Part shown: in pieces, positions 40,297 through 49,330 of the stretch
Numbering within the stretch: position 1 is the stretch's first letter
Layout: each line of letters opens with the position of its first letter
Assembly: GCF_016863135.1 (NCBI RefSeq)
Contig: NZ_BOOH01000042.1
Coordinates: 98,356 to 162,355 of the forward strand
Source: Planobispora longispora
GTDB taxonomy: Bacteria; Actinomycetota; Actinomycetes; Streptosporangiales; Streptosporangiaceae
Length of the DNA stretch: 64,000 nucleotides
Reading direction: 5' to 3'
Position numbers and translations under genes: made by a program
Notes under the pieces: model-generated
Seen by the model: only the letters and a program-made list of their open reading frames with translations
The model's database searches: none
What the model was told of the DNA's origin: nothing

Positions 40297-41942
40297 TCAT
40301 GAGAGCGTTCTCGCGGCCTTCCCGCCCCCGCCAGGCAGGCCGCGAGGACGGCCGTGCCGAGGAGCGCCTGCCCGGCCAGGAATCCGCCCAGCGCGACGGG
40401 CTGGAAGAACAGCGCCGCCGCCAGGGGGAGACAACCGAGCGCCACGAGGTCGATGCCGGTCAGCGCCCAGAGGAGCACTCCCGTGGGCATCGCCCCCATC
40501 GGCGTGTCGATGACCGGCATCGTGTGATCGACGGGCCTGCGGCGCGCCGCCCGCAGCGCCCCGGCGGCCAGCGCGGGAGCGGCGGCCACCCCCAGCAGCC
40601 ACCACGGGCCCGGGGGCAGCGCGCCGGTCACCGTGAGCCCGCCCAGCACGAGGACCAGCCAGGACGCGCCCAGCAGCCCCGGCAGCAGCGCCCGGGCGGC
40701 GAGAGCCCGGCGGGGGCCGACGCCGAGCAACCGCGCCAGCGCCGGGTTGTCGCCGTCCCTGCGCGCGCCCGAGGTCCCCGTCGCCGCGGCGGCGAGCCCG
40801 CCGGTGAGCATGAGGCCCACGGCCGGCACGAGACCGGTGAGACCGCCCGCGTCCACCGGCGCGGCCGACACGGCGGTCGCCGCCGGGGATCCCCCGCCGA
40901 TCTGCGCCACGACCGCGGAGGGCGCCTCCAGAGACCCGCCACCGGTCTGCGCCACGACCGCGGAGGGCGCCTCCAGGGATCCACCGCCGGTCTGCGCGGC
41001 GAGCGCGGGCAGCGCGGCGGTCATGAGCAGTACGGCGAGCCGTCCGGGGCGGCGTCCCAGCCGCCGCCAGTCCTGCCAGGCCAGCGCCATCGGGGCCGGC
41101 AGCGCGGGCCACCTCCGGGACCGCAGGGCACGTCCCCGCCAGTGCTCGTCCTCCACGCTCCAGGCCAGGGCCTCGGGGTCCATGGTGACGGCGGCACCGG
41201 CCGCGCGCCCCGTCCCGGCGGAGGCGGTCAGCAGGGTGCGGGCCGGGATCCGGTCCAGCGCCGTCCAGGCCAGCCGTACCAGCAGGGCGGCGAGCGCGGC
41301 GGCGATGCCGGCCAGTGCCGCGCCGAGGGTCGGCGGCGCGGAGGCCGCCGCGGCGAGGAAGCGGCGCGCGGGACCGGATCCCAGCAGCGCGACGACCGCG
41401 GCCAGCGCCACCGTCGTGACGATCACCGGGCCCGCCCACGCGTCCCAGGTCCGGAACGCCTGCGCCAGCACGGCCAGGGCCATGCCGCCCGTGGCCGCCG
41501 CGACGCCGAGGACCGTCGCCGCGGACAGCCGCACGGTCGTGTGGTCCGGGGCTCCGAGCACCGCGAGCAGACCCGCGCCGAGTGCGGCGCCGATCACGAC
41601 GGAGATCGCGAGGAGGACGCCCGCCGGCCGCCGCAGCACGGCCCGGCGGTCGAGCGGGGAGAGCAGGAGCCAGGCCGCGTCGGCGGGCGGCGGGGCGACG
41701 GGACCGATCATGCGGGCGGCGGCGAGGAAGCCCGCGTAGGCCAGCACGACCAGGGCGATCCCGGCCCCCATCCGCGCCGGATCCGCCTGCCGGGCGGCCG
41801 CGGCGAGGATCGCGGAGGCGGGCTGGGACAGCACCGCCGCGGCCACCGCGAGCCCGAGCCCGGCCGAGTAGAGATCGAGCCAGTTCCGGGGCCTGCGGCC
41901 CCGCGACCGGACGAAGGCCCTCACCTCCGCGACAGAGCCCAC
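40297..41942 (-). CDS. ABC-type membrane permease (DUF6297-like); 3' end uncertain
   Basis: The readable protein has about 12-14 hydrophobic segments and is the likely membrane part for the ATPase gene at 42111-42755. I chose the GTG at 41942, with GGGAG 5 nt upstream. A middle segment carries three copies of a 15-residue unit (AQTGGGSLEAPSAVV). After the last hydrophobic stretch (QALLGTAVLAACLAGAG) the frame does not stop but stays open to 39003, antisense to the whole DUF695-like gene. A one-base change in a G-rich run near 40325 would end the protein at the TGA at 40297, which I use as an approximate end; the length is therefore not a multiple of three. Confidence 0.62.
40899..41010 (-). 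repeat. 45-bp tandem repeat inside the permease gene
   Basis: Marker positions at 40899, 40944 and 40989 show a strict 45-bp period over two full copies and part of a third. The unit encodes AQTGGGSLEAPSAVV and adds residues to a loop between hydrophobic segments. Confidence 0.85.
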
Positions 41943-41978
41943 GGAATCTCCCTTCCTCACGAGATCTCCCTTCCTCAC
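41943..41978 (-). repeat. Tandem duplication of an 18-bp start-plus-ribosome-site block
   Basis: On the minus strand GTGAGGAAGGGAGAT plus three bases occurs twice in a row, 16 of 18 bases identical. Each copy provides a GGGAG site and an in-frame GTG. Confidence 0.85.
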
Positions 41979-42110
41979 GAGTTCACGAGATCTCTCTCCG
42001 CCGGACGACCGGCGATCGCCGTACGCTCCCGGTATGGGCTGCGTTCCCGGTATGGGCCGTGTTCCCGGCCCGGGCGCCGAGGCGCTCTCGCCGGGCAGCG
42101 GAGGGCGGGG

Positions 42111-42755
42111 TCATACGGTGCTTCTCGCGCGCCCGTCGGCCAGGACGACCCGGCGGCTCCGGACGGCCTCGGCGAGCCCGGGATCGTGGGTGGCCATCAC
42201 CACCGTCCCGCCCCCGGCCGCGTAGTCCCTCAGGATGGCCGCCAGCCGCTCCCTGAACTCCGTGTCGAGCCCCCGCTCGGGCTCGTCCAGCAGGAGCACC
42301 CGGCTCGGCCGGAGCAGGGTCATCGCCAGCGTGAGGCGCTGCCGCTGGCCGGTCGAGAGGGCGAACGGCGCCGCGTCCGCCCGGGGCTCCAGGCCGAACG
42401 CCGCCAGCGCAGCCCCGACGGTCATCCGGGGCGCGGAGTGGACCGCGCCCATCAGCTCCAGGTGCTCTCGGACGGTCAGCCCGGGGTACCAGGCGGGTTC
42501 GTCGCCCGCCTGGGCGACGTCGCGCCAGAAGGCGGGCTCGTCGCGGGGCGGCCCGCCGAGGACGGCGATCTCGCCCGCGTCCGCCGTCCGGAGCCCGGCC
42601 AGGCAGCGCAGCAGCGTCGACTTGCCCACGCCGTTCGGCCCCGTCACGGCGACGATCTCACCGCGCGCGACGTCGAGGTCGACTCCCTGGAGCACGGGAT
42701 TGCCGCCGAGCGCGACCTCGACGGCACGGGCCACGATGATCGTTTCGCTCACCAC
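42111..42755 (-). CDS. ABC transporter ATP-binding protein
   Basis: This 214-residue nucleotide-binding protein has Walker A GPNGVGKST, signature LSTGQRQRL, Walker B VLLLDEPERGLD and the switch His in ATHDPGL. It lies 168 bp before the permease gene on the same strand and probably powers it. The start is one of two adjacent GTG codons (42755 or 42752). A TAGATT box just upstream and the lack of a ribosome site suggest a leaderless mRNA. Direction of transport is unknown. Confidence 0.9.
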   Translation of the reverse strand: MVSETIIVARAVEVALGGNPVLQGVDLDVARGEIVAVTGPNGVGKSTLLRCLAGLRTADAGEIAVLGGPPRDEPAFWRDVAQAGDEPAWYPGLTVREHLELMGAVHSAPRMTVGAALAAFGLEPRADAAPFALSTGQRQRLTLAMTLLRPSRVLLLDEPERGLDTEFRERLAAILRDYAAGGGTVVMATHDPGLAEAVRSRRVVLADGRARSTV

Positions 42756-42836
42756 CCGAATCTAGCCAACGGATCCCGGACCCGGTGCCGCAACCGGTGG
42801 TGGTCGCCGGGAGAGGCTTTCACCCCCTCCTCACGG

Positions 42837-44354
42837 TCAGGGCAGCAGCAGACCCCAGTAGGCAGCCCACGGGACGAACAGCGTCCCGCCGGCGATCAGG
42901 AGGCCGAGCCGTATCTTCTCGCCGAGCCCGACTCCGGGTCCGCCCGGCCTCGCGGCCTCTCCCCGCCGCCCACGCGCCGCGGGACCGCGGGAGCGGCGCC
43001 AGGCCAGCGCGGTGAGGACCGTGGCCGCGACGCAGGCCACCGCGAGGGCCTGCAGCGCCAGCCAGATCAGCGGGCGCCCCGCTACCAAGGGTCCCGGTGC
43101 CGCCAGCTTGCTGCCGTTCATCAGTAGATAGAACAGGTAGAAGAACGACCCGAGCACCACAACCGGACCCGCGGAGCCGAGCAGCCGCGCCGCTCTGGTC
43201 ACCGACGGCCGCCGTCGGCCGCGCAGGCGCCTGATCAGCGCGATCATCGGATAGGCGGTGAACGCCGCCATGATCAGCGTGAGAACCGCAAGCTGCACCG
43301 GCGCGGACCCCCACCAGGCCGGAGGCTCCATCGGGACGGTCGGCGAGGTCTGCACCGGGGCCGGTCCCGAGGTCCGGGCCACCGGCGCCCTGCCCGCGGT
43401 GACGTCACGGACCCAGGAACCGACCAGATCGGCGTAGCCGGGGGCGAGCTCGGGCAGTCGCGTGATACCGCCGTCCGGGGTCCGGTGAGCGGCGTGATCG
43501 GCGCCGGGGAAGAAGTGGAACGCGTAGTGCCGGTTCCCGCCCTTCTCGAGCGCCCGGGCCACGAGCGGCGGGTTCTCCCTGGGCGGGGTGAGCAGGTCGT
43601 GGACGCCCCAGATGCCGAGAACCGGCTGGCGCACCGCGGCCAGGGTCGGCCCGGGGTCGTAGTACGGCTCGGGGAACATGCCGCCGTCGGCGATCGTGCG
43701 GTACATGGCGGGCTCGGCCCGGTCGACCAGCGAACCCGACACCCCCGCCTGACGCAGCCCCGCGGCCACGGCCCAGGTCTGCTGCCGCAACGGTGGCATG
43801 CCGTTGGCGCCCACGAGCACGACGAAGGCGACGTCCGCCGAGCGTGACGCCGCGATCGGCGCCACCCAGCCGCCCTCGCTGAACCCCCAGACGCCTACCT
43901 TGGCCGGGTCCACTCCCGGCTGGGAACGGAGCGCGGCCACGGCCCCGAGCGCGTCACCGGCGAGCTGCGCGTAGGACCGCCGGAAGAGCGAGTAACCTTT
44001 GGAACGCTTGTCGTAGATCAGCACGGACAGCCCCTGGCGGGCGAACGCGACAGCTTCTTCCATCAGCTTCGTCCGGCGGGTGCCGGTGCCCGAACCGTGG
44101 ACCAGGACGATGCCCGGCCGGCCGGGCTTCGCCTTCGCCGACGAGAGCACCGTCCCCCGCATCGCGAGCCCGCCGCTGCCGTGGAAGCCCACCTCCTTCG
44201 TGACCAGATCGGCGGGGGTGGCGGGTGGAGGCTCGGGCTCCGCCAGGAGTACGGCCCGCGTCGCGGGCGTGGCGCCCAATACAGGTGCGGCCCCCGCCAC
44301 GGACGAGGCCAGGAGACAGAGGACGACGGCCAGGAGTCTGGAGGTTGATCTCAT
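42837..44354 (-). CDS. Membrane-anchored alpha/beta hydrolase
   Basis: This 505-residue protein has a signal-like first helix, an extracytoplasmic alpha/beta hydrolase domain with oxyanion region VLVHGSGTGTRR, nucleophile motif GFSEGG, a likely acid in WGVHDLLTPP and His in GADHAAH. It then has a linker and four C-terminal hydrophobic segments (VQLAVLTLIMAAFTAYPMIAL onward). The hydrolase thus probably faces outward, tethered in the membrane. It is divergent from the ArsR-type gene, with repeated CTGCAG sites between, so that regulator probably controls it. Substrate unknown. Confidence 0.82.
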   Translation of the reverse strand: MRSTSRLLAVVLCLLASSVAGAAPVLGATPATRAVLLAEPEPPPATPADLVTKEVGFHGSGGLAMRGTVLSSAKAKPGRPGIVLVHGSGTGTRRTKLMEEAVAFARQGLSVLIYDKRSKGYSLFRRSYAQLAGDALGAVAALRSQPGVDPAKVGVWGFSEGGWVAPIAASRSADVAFVVLVGANGMPPLRQQTWAVAAGLRQAGVSGSLVDRAEPAMYRTIADGGMFPEPYYDPGPTLAAVRQPVLGIWGVHDLLTPPRENPPLVARALEKGGNRHYAFHFFPGADHAAHRTPDGGITRLPELAPGYADLVGSWVRDVTAGRAPVARTSGPAPVQTSPTVPMEPPAWWGSAPVQLAVLTLIMAAFTAYPMIALIRRLRGRRRPSVTRAARLLGSAGPVVVLGSFFYLFYLLMNGSKLAAPGPLVAGRPLIWLALQALAVACVAATVLTALAWRRSRGPAARGRRGEAARPGGPGVGLGEKIRLGLLIAGGTLFVPWAAYWGLLLP

Positions 44355-44368
44355 ATGCCGAAAGTACT

Positions 44369-44416
44369 CTGCAGACATTCCTCGGCAAACGAACATCTGC
44401 AGATATCCTTCTGCAG
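44369..44416. promoter_or_regulatory. Three CTGCAG repeats, probable operator of the ArsR-type regulator
   Basis: CTGCAG occurs at 44369, 44397 and 44411, spaced 28 and 14 bp. The middle copy lies in the 10-bp palindrome ATCTGCAGAT. They fill the 78-bp gap between the divergent hydrolase and regulator genes, where an autoregulator would bind. Confidence 0.6.
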
Positions 44417-44432
44417 GACTAGAGTGATCCTC

Positions 44433-44996
44433 ATGAAGGATGACGAGCCGCTCCTCCTCGACGACCCCGCCAGGCTCAAGGCACTGGCCCATCCCATGCG
44501 CCGGCGCATCCTGCGCCACCTCAACCTGCATGGCCCGGCGACCTCGACGACGATCGGCGAGCTCCTCGACGCCAAGACCGGAACGACCAGCTACCACCTG
44601 CGCCAGCTGGAGAAGTACGGCTTCATCGAGGAGATTCCCGAGCGATCGGCCGGCCGGGAGCGCTGGTGGCGCAAGGCCGACAGCCCCCGGGACATCCGCC
44701 TGCCCACACCCGACCAGCTCGCTCCCGAGGACCGCCCCGTGCTGGCCGAGTTCCACCGGATCGGTTTGCGGGAGGACCGCGAGCTGCTGGACCTCCTCCC
44801 CGCGGCCTACGAGCGCGACCCGAGCTGGGTCAAGGCCTCGCGCGGCTTGAGGCGGATGACGAAAGCGGAGTTCGAGGAGTTCTTCGAGGCCTACATGGCG
44901 CTGCTGCACAGGTACGGCCACCGGGCCGACGACGCCCCGTCCGACGCCCGTCCGGTGTACATCCGCCTGTTCACCCTCCCCGCCGACGAGAAGTGA
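44433..44996 (+). CDS. ArsR-type winged-helix transcriptional regulator
   Basis: This 187-residue regulator has an N-terminal winged helix (LKALAHPMRRRILRHLNLHG, TTIGELLDAKTGTTSYHLRQLEKYGFIEEI) followed by a C-terminal helical part. No metal-binding Cys cluster is seen, so the ligand is not obvious. I chose the ATG at 44433. It is divergent from the membrane hydrolase and probably represses both genes through the CTGCAG sites. Confidence 0.88.
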   Translation: MKDDEPLLLDDPARLKALAHPMRRRILRHLNLHGPATSTTIGELLDAKTGTTSYHLRQLEKYGFIEEIPERSAGRERWWRKADSPRDIRLPTPDQLAPEDRPVLAEFHRIGLREDRELLDLLPAAYERDPSWVKASRGLRRMTKAEFEEFFEAYMALLHRYGHRADDAPSDARPVYIRLFTLPADEK

Positions 44997-45024
44997 CCGC
45001 CCCCGCGGAGGCGTTCACCCGCCG

Positions 45025-46188
45025 TCAGGACAGGCCGGCGCGGCGGGCGCGCTCGACGACCAGGCCGATCACGTCGACGAGGCGGTCGACGTCGGCCTCG
45101 GTCGAGGTGTGGCCGAGGGAGAAGCGCAGCGAGCCGCGGGCCCGGACGCCGTCGGCGCCCATGGCGAGCAGGACGTGGGAGGGCTGGGCCACCCCGGCCG
45201 AGCAGGCCGACCCGGTGGAGCACTCCACCCCCTTGGCGTCCAGGAGCATGAGCAGGGCGTCGCCCTCGCATCCGGGGAAGGAGAAGTGGGCGTTGCCGGG
45301 GAGCCGGTTCACCGGGTCGCCGTTGAGGATCACGTCGGGGACGGCCTGCCGTACCCGGCGGATCAGGTCGTCACGGAGCTCGGAGAGCCGGGCCGCCGTC
45401 CCGGCCTGGCGGGCCACGGCGATCCGCACCGCCGCCGCGAGACCGGCGATCGCGGGCGCGTCGAGCGTTCCCGAGCGGACGTCGCGCTCCTGGCCGCCCC
45501 CGTGCAGGACCGGCACCGGATCGGCCCCCCGGGCCAGCAGCAGCGCGCCGACGCCCATCGGGCCGCCGACCTTGTGGCCGGAGAGGGTCAGGGCGTCCAC
45601 TCCGGAGTCGGCGAAGGCCACGGGGAGCTGGCCGATCGCCTGGACCGCGTCGGTGTGGAAGGGGATGCCGTGGTCGTGGGCGATCGCGGCGAGCACCGGG
45701 ACCGGCTGGACGGTGCCGACCTCGTTGTTGGCCCACATCACGCTGACCATGGCGACGCTGCCCGGGTCGCGCTCGATGGCGTCGCGGAGGGTCTGCGGAT
45801 GCACCCGGCCGAACTCGTCGACGTCGAGCAGCTCGACGGTGGCGCCCTGCCGGTCGCCCAGCCAGTGCGCGGGGTCCAGCGCGGCGTGGTGCTCGACCGC
45901 GCTGATCAGGACGCGGTCGGCCCCCGTGGCGCGGCGAGCCCAGTAAAGCCCCTTGATGGCCAGATTGTCGGCCTCGGTGCCGCCGGAGGTGAACACGACC
46001 TCGCTGGGCCGGGCGCCGAGCGCGTCCGCGATCGTCTCGCGCGACTCCTCGATGACCTGGCGCACGCGGCGGCCCGCCGCGTGCAGGGACGAGGCGTTGC
46101 CGACCTGGCCGAGCTGAGCGGTCATCGCCTCGAGGGCCTCGGGAAGCATCGGCGTGGTCGCCGCATGATCGAGATAGGCCGACTCCAC
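45025..46188 (-). CDS. Cysteine desulfurase (IscS/NifS-like)
   Basis: This 387-residue PLP enzyme takes sulfur from cysteine for tRNA thiolation and cluster assembly. It begins AYLDHAATTPMLPEALEAM, has PLP Lys206 in TLSGHKVGG, HTDAVQAIGQ, and the catalytic-loop Cys329 and Cys323 in ECSTGSACSAG. The GTG start has GGGGAG 7 nt upstream. Given its strand and distance, it is the likely sulfur donor for MnmA. Confidence 0.95.
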   Translation of the reverse strand: MESAYLDHAATTPMLPEALEAMTAQLGQVGNASSLHAAGRRVRQVIEESRETIADALGARPSEVVFTSGGTEADNLAIKGLYWARRATGADRVLISAVEHHAALDPAHWLGDRQGATVELLDVDEFGRVHPQTLRDAIERDPGSVAMVSVMWANNEVGTVQPVPVLAAIAHDHGIPFHTDAVQAIGQLPVAFADSGVDALTLSGHKVGGPMGVGALLLARGADPVPVLHGGGQERDVRSGTLDAPAIAGLAAAVRIAVARQAGTAARLSELRDDLIRRVRQAVPDVILNGDPVNRLPGNAHFSFPGCEGDALLMLLDAKGVECSTGSACSAGVAQPSHVLLAMGADGVRARGSLRFSLGHTSTEADVDRLVDVIGLVVERARRAGLS

Positions 46189-46262
46189 AGCCGCACTCCC
46201 CTTCGCAACTTATTTTCAGCCTTCTCAGGGTATCCGCGCTCCTGAGGGCCGCCATCCCCGCG

Positions 46263-46293
46263 TTGACTACTGTACCGTCCGGACGGTACAGTA
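46263..46293 (+). promoter_or_regulatory. Promoter and 26-bp palindromic operator of the TetR gene
   Basis: A perfect palindrome spans 46268-46293 (half-site TACTGTACCGTCC). It lies between a -35 box TTGACT (46263-46268) and includes the -10 box TACAGT (46287-46292), spaced 18 nt. The ATG is 7 nt past the -10 box, so the mRNA is probably leaderless and bound TetR would block the promoter. Confidence 0.85.
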
Positions 46294-46299
46294 AAGAGC

Positions 46300-46806
46300 A
46301 TGAGACGAGAGGACCTACTGGACGCGGCCGAGAACCTGCTGTCCGACCAGGGCTCCTCGGCGCTCACCCTGGCCGCCGTCGCCGAACGCGCGGGCTGCAG
46401 CAAAGGCGGCCTGCTCTATCACTTCAGCACCAAAGAAGCCCTCATCAAGGGCATGGTCGAGCGGCTGATCGAGGAGTTCGACGAGCTCGTCGCCGAGCAG
46501 GAGGGCGACACCTACACCAAGCGCTATCTCGCGGCCACGTTCATCGCCGTGCGGAGCGGCCGGCTGCGACGCTGGGCGGTGGTCACCGGCGCCTCCGGCA
46601 ACCTCTACCTGCTGGCCCCGCTGCGCGAGGCGATGGCGCGCTGGCACCGCGAGGGCCTGGAATCCGAGCCCGACCCGGCGGCCGCACAGATCGTGCGCCT
46701 GGCCTGCGAAGGACTGTGGGACGTGGCCAGCCATGACCCCGAGCTCTACGACGACGGTCTCTACACGGATCTGGAGCGGCGCCTGCTGGCGCTGCTGCCC
46801 GGCTGA
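46300..46806 (+). CDS. TetR-family transcriptional repressor
   Basis: This 168-residue regulator has an N-terminal helix-turn-helix (LLDAAENLLSDQGSSALTLAAVAERAGCSKGGLLYHFSTKEALIKGM) and a divergent C-terminal ligand domain typical of the TetR_C_37-like group. It starts 6 bp after its palindromic operator and is followed, after 152 bp, by an MFS exporter, so it probably controls its own synthesis and drug or metabolite efflux. The ligand is unknown. Confidence 0.92.
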   Translation: MRREDLLDAAENLLSDQGSSALTLAAVAERAGCSKGGLLYHFSTKEALIKGMVERLIEEFDELVAEQEGDTYTKRYLAATFIAVRSGRLRRWAVVTGASGNLYLLAPLREAMARWHREGLESEPDPAAAQIVRLACEGLWDVASHDPELYDDGLYTDLERRLLALLPG

Positions 46807-46958
46807 CCTCCGCCGCCCGGACGGCCCGGCGCCCGATCGCGCCCGGCCGGATGTCACTCTCCGTAAACATTGGTGGTCGCTTCCGCGCGCACGGAAGCGA
46901 CCGGCTTTTCTGTGCCCGCCTGGCACCACCCGGAAACCTCCATTGAAGGGATTGCGTG

Positions 46959-48155
46959 ATGACCCGCGACCTGAGGACTGCCCGTAACGGGGCGATCCTC
47001 ACCTTTGTTCTCGGCGGACTGATGTGTGGATCGATAACCGTGCGCCTGCCCGCGCTGTCCGACAAACTCGGCCTGTCCGAGGCGTCGATCAGCGCCTCCC
47101 TGCTCGCGTGGAGCCTGGGCGCGCTGGTGACCATGCAGTCGATGCGCGGGGTGATGACGCGCTTCGGCAGCCGGAGCATCCTGCGGGTCGCCGCGCCCCT
47201 GTGCGCCGTCACCCTCGCCGTCCTCGCGTTCGCGCCGTCGTTCCCGCTGCTGCTGGTCGCCTCCGTGCTGTTCGGCCTGGCGTTCGGCGCGCTGGACATC
47301 GCGATGAACGCGCAGGGCGCGGCGGTCGAACGCGCCCACGGCCTCCCGCTGATGAACGGCATGCACGCCGGCTGGTGCGTGGGCGCCATCTCCGCGGGCG
47401 TGCTCGGCACCGCGGCCATCGCGGCCGGGCTCTCGTTCACGACCCACCTCGCCTTGATCGCCCTGGTTTCGCTGCCCGCGGCGCTCATGCTCAGCCGCAC
47501 GTACCTGCCCGACCCCGCCCCCGAGCACGAGGAGACCGGGGACGGAACCCGCCGCCGGATGCCGCCGGTGGTCTACCTGCTGGGCGTGATCGCGTTCTGC
47601 GCCTTCATGGTCGAGGGCGCGGTGGCCGACTGGAACGGCCTCTACCTGCGCAACGAGCTCGGCGCCGCCGAGGCCGTGGCCGCGCTCGGATACCCGATCT
47701 TCGAGGCGGGCATGCTGATCGGCCGCCTGGCCGGCGACCGCGTCCGGATGCGGTTCGGCGCCCGGAACATGATCATCGCCTCCGGGCTGGCCACCGCCGC
47801 GACCTTCGCCGCGGCCATCGCGTCCTCCTCGGCGGCGATCGCCGTCCCGGCCATGCTGCTGGTGGGCCTGTCGGTGGCGACGATCTCACCGGTCGCCTTC
47901 TCCCTGGCGGGCGACGCGACCACCACCCCGGGCCCGGCCATCGCCCAGACGGGCGCGCTGGGCTACGCGGGCCTGCTGCTCGGCCCGGTGATCATCGGCT
48001 TCCTCTCCGACCTGGCGTCGCTCCGGATCGCGCTCGGCGTCGCCGCCCTGCTGGGCGTCCTGATCGCCGTGGCCGGCCGGTTCCTGCCCCGGTCCGGTAC
48101 GGCGTCCGCCGCCCCGGCCGAGGCTCCCCGCCCCGAGGCCGCCGCGGCCCTCTGA
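46959..48155 (+). CDS. Major facilitator superfamily transporter
   Basis: This 398-residue protein has 12 membrane helices and the MFS loop pattern GVMTRFGSRSILR after helix 2 and GDRVRMRFGARNMI between helices 8 and 9. It resembles Bcr/YbjJ-like efflux proteins. I chose ATG 46959, with AAGGG upstream; a GTG three bases earlier is also possible. Linked to the TetR gene. The substrate is not predictable. Confidence 0.88.
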   Translation: MTRDLRTARNGAILTFVLGGLMCGSITVRLPALSDKLGLSEASISASLLAWSLGALVTMQSMRGVMTRFGSRSILRVAAPLCAVTLAVLAFAPSFPLLLVASVLFGLAFGALDIAMNAQGAAVERAHGLPLMNGMHAGWCVGAISAGVLGTAAIAAGLSFTTHLALIALVSLPAALMLSRTYLPDPAPEHEETGDGTRRRMPPVVYLLGVIAFCAFMVEGAVADWNGLYLRNELGAAEAVAALGYPIFEAGMLIGRLAGDRVRMRFGARNMIIASGLATAATFAAAIASSSAAIAVPAMLLVGLSVATISPVAFSLAGDATTTPGPAIAQTGALGYAGLLLGPVIIGFLSDLASLRIALGVAALLGVLIAVAGRFLPRSGTASAAPAEAPRPEAAAAL

Positions 48156-48286
48156 GGCTGAGGCTGAGGCTCTGAGACGGCCGGACGGCCGTCCGGAGCG
48201 CCGCAGCGTCCGCCACGCCGCGGCCGCCCGGAAGACCCCCGAGAGCTCTCGGCCCCGGACAAGCGGCTCCATATGCCCGCACGAAC

Positions 48287-48327
48287 GAGAACGGCGTCGC
48301 ACGGGTTGCCCGTGCGACGCCGTTCTC
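48287..48327. terminator. Strong bidirectional terminator
   Basis: A 19-bp perfect stem has arms at 48287-48305 and 48309-48327 with a 3-nt loop. It lies between the convergent MFS and etfA genes. Confidence 0.9.
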
Positions 48328-48357
48328 ACGTTCCGCGGCCCGCGCGGGCCGGGAAGC

Positions 48358-49311
48358 CTACTTGCGCTTGGCGATCTCGTCGGTCAGCTGCGGGACGACC
48401 TGGTTGAGGTCGCCCACGACGCCGTAGTCGGCGAGCTCGAAGATCGGCGCCTCGGGGTCCTTGTTGATCGCGACGATCGTCTTGGCGGTCTGCATGCCGG
48501 CCCGGTGCTGGATGGCCCCGGAGATGCCGGCCGCGATGTAGAGCTGCGGCGAGACGGTCTTGCCCGTCTGGCCGACCTGGAACTGGTGCGGGTACCAGCC
48601 GGCGTCGGTGGCGGCGCGGGAGGCGCCGACGGCCGCGCCGAGCGAGTCGGCCAGCTTCTCGATGATCGAGAAGTTCTCGGCCGAGCCCACGCCACGGCCG
48701 CCGGAGACCACGATCGCGGCCTCGGTCAGCTCGGGGCGGGCGCCCTTCTCCTCCTTGACGCGGTCCACGACCTTGGCGGTCTTGGCGGTGTCGGAGACGG
48801 CCACGGAGACCTGCTCCTCGGCGCCCGCGCCGGCGGCGGCCTCGACCGGGGTCGCGTTCGGGCGGACCGCGATGATCGGGGTGCCCTTGGTCACGCGGGA
48901 CCGGACGTTGACGCCGCCGCCGAAGATGGACTGGTCGGCGACCAGGTCCTCCCCGATGCCGACGGCGTCGGTCAGCACACCGGAGTCGATCTTGATGGCC
49001 AGCCGGCCGGCGATCTCCTTCGCCTCGGCCGTCGCGGCGACGAGCACCGCGGCGGGGGAGGCGGTGGATACGAGCTGGGCCAGCAGCTCGGCCTTGGGGG
49101 CGACCACGTAGTCGGCGATGTCGGCGGAGTCGGCGACGTAGATCTTCTCGGCGCCGTACTCGGCCAGCTTGGCCTTGGCCTCGGCGGAGTAACCGGGGCC
49201 GGCCCAGACGGCCGACGGCGCGCCCAGCTTGCGGGCGAGCGTCAGCAGCTCCAGGGTGACCTTCTTGACCTGGCCTTCGACGTGCTCGACGAGAACGAGG
49301 ACCTCAGACAT
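48358..49311 (-). CDS. etfA: Electron transfer flavoprotein alpha subunit
   Basis: This 317-residue FAD-binding subunit passes electrons from acyl-CoA and other dehydrogenases to the quinone pool via ETF dehydrogenase. The C-terminal FAD domain shows [46 protein letters not shown] (given here as two parts of one motif) and [20 protein letters not shown]. It follows etfB by 19 nt on the same strand. Confidence 0.96.
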   Translation of the reverse strand: MSEVLVLVEHVEGQVKKVTLELLTLARKLGAPSAVWAGPGYSAEAKAKLAEYGAEKIYVADSADIADYVVAPKAELLAQLVSTASPAAVLVAATAEAKEIAGRLAIKIDSGVLTDAVGIGEDLVADQSIFGGGVNVRSRVTKGTPIIAVRPNATPVEAAAGAGAEEQVSVAVSDTAKTAKVVDRVKEEKGARPELTEAAIVVSGGRGVGSAENFSIIEKLADSLGAAVGASRAATDAGWYPHQFQVGQTGKTVSPQLYIAAGISGAIQHRAGMQTAKTIVAINKDPEAPIFELADYGVVGDLNQVVPQLTDEIAKRK

Positions 49312-49330
49312 CTCAGCTAACCTCCCGTTC

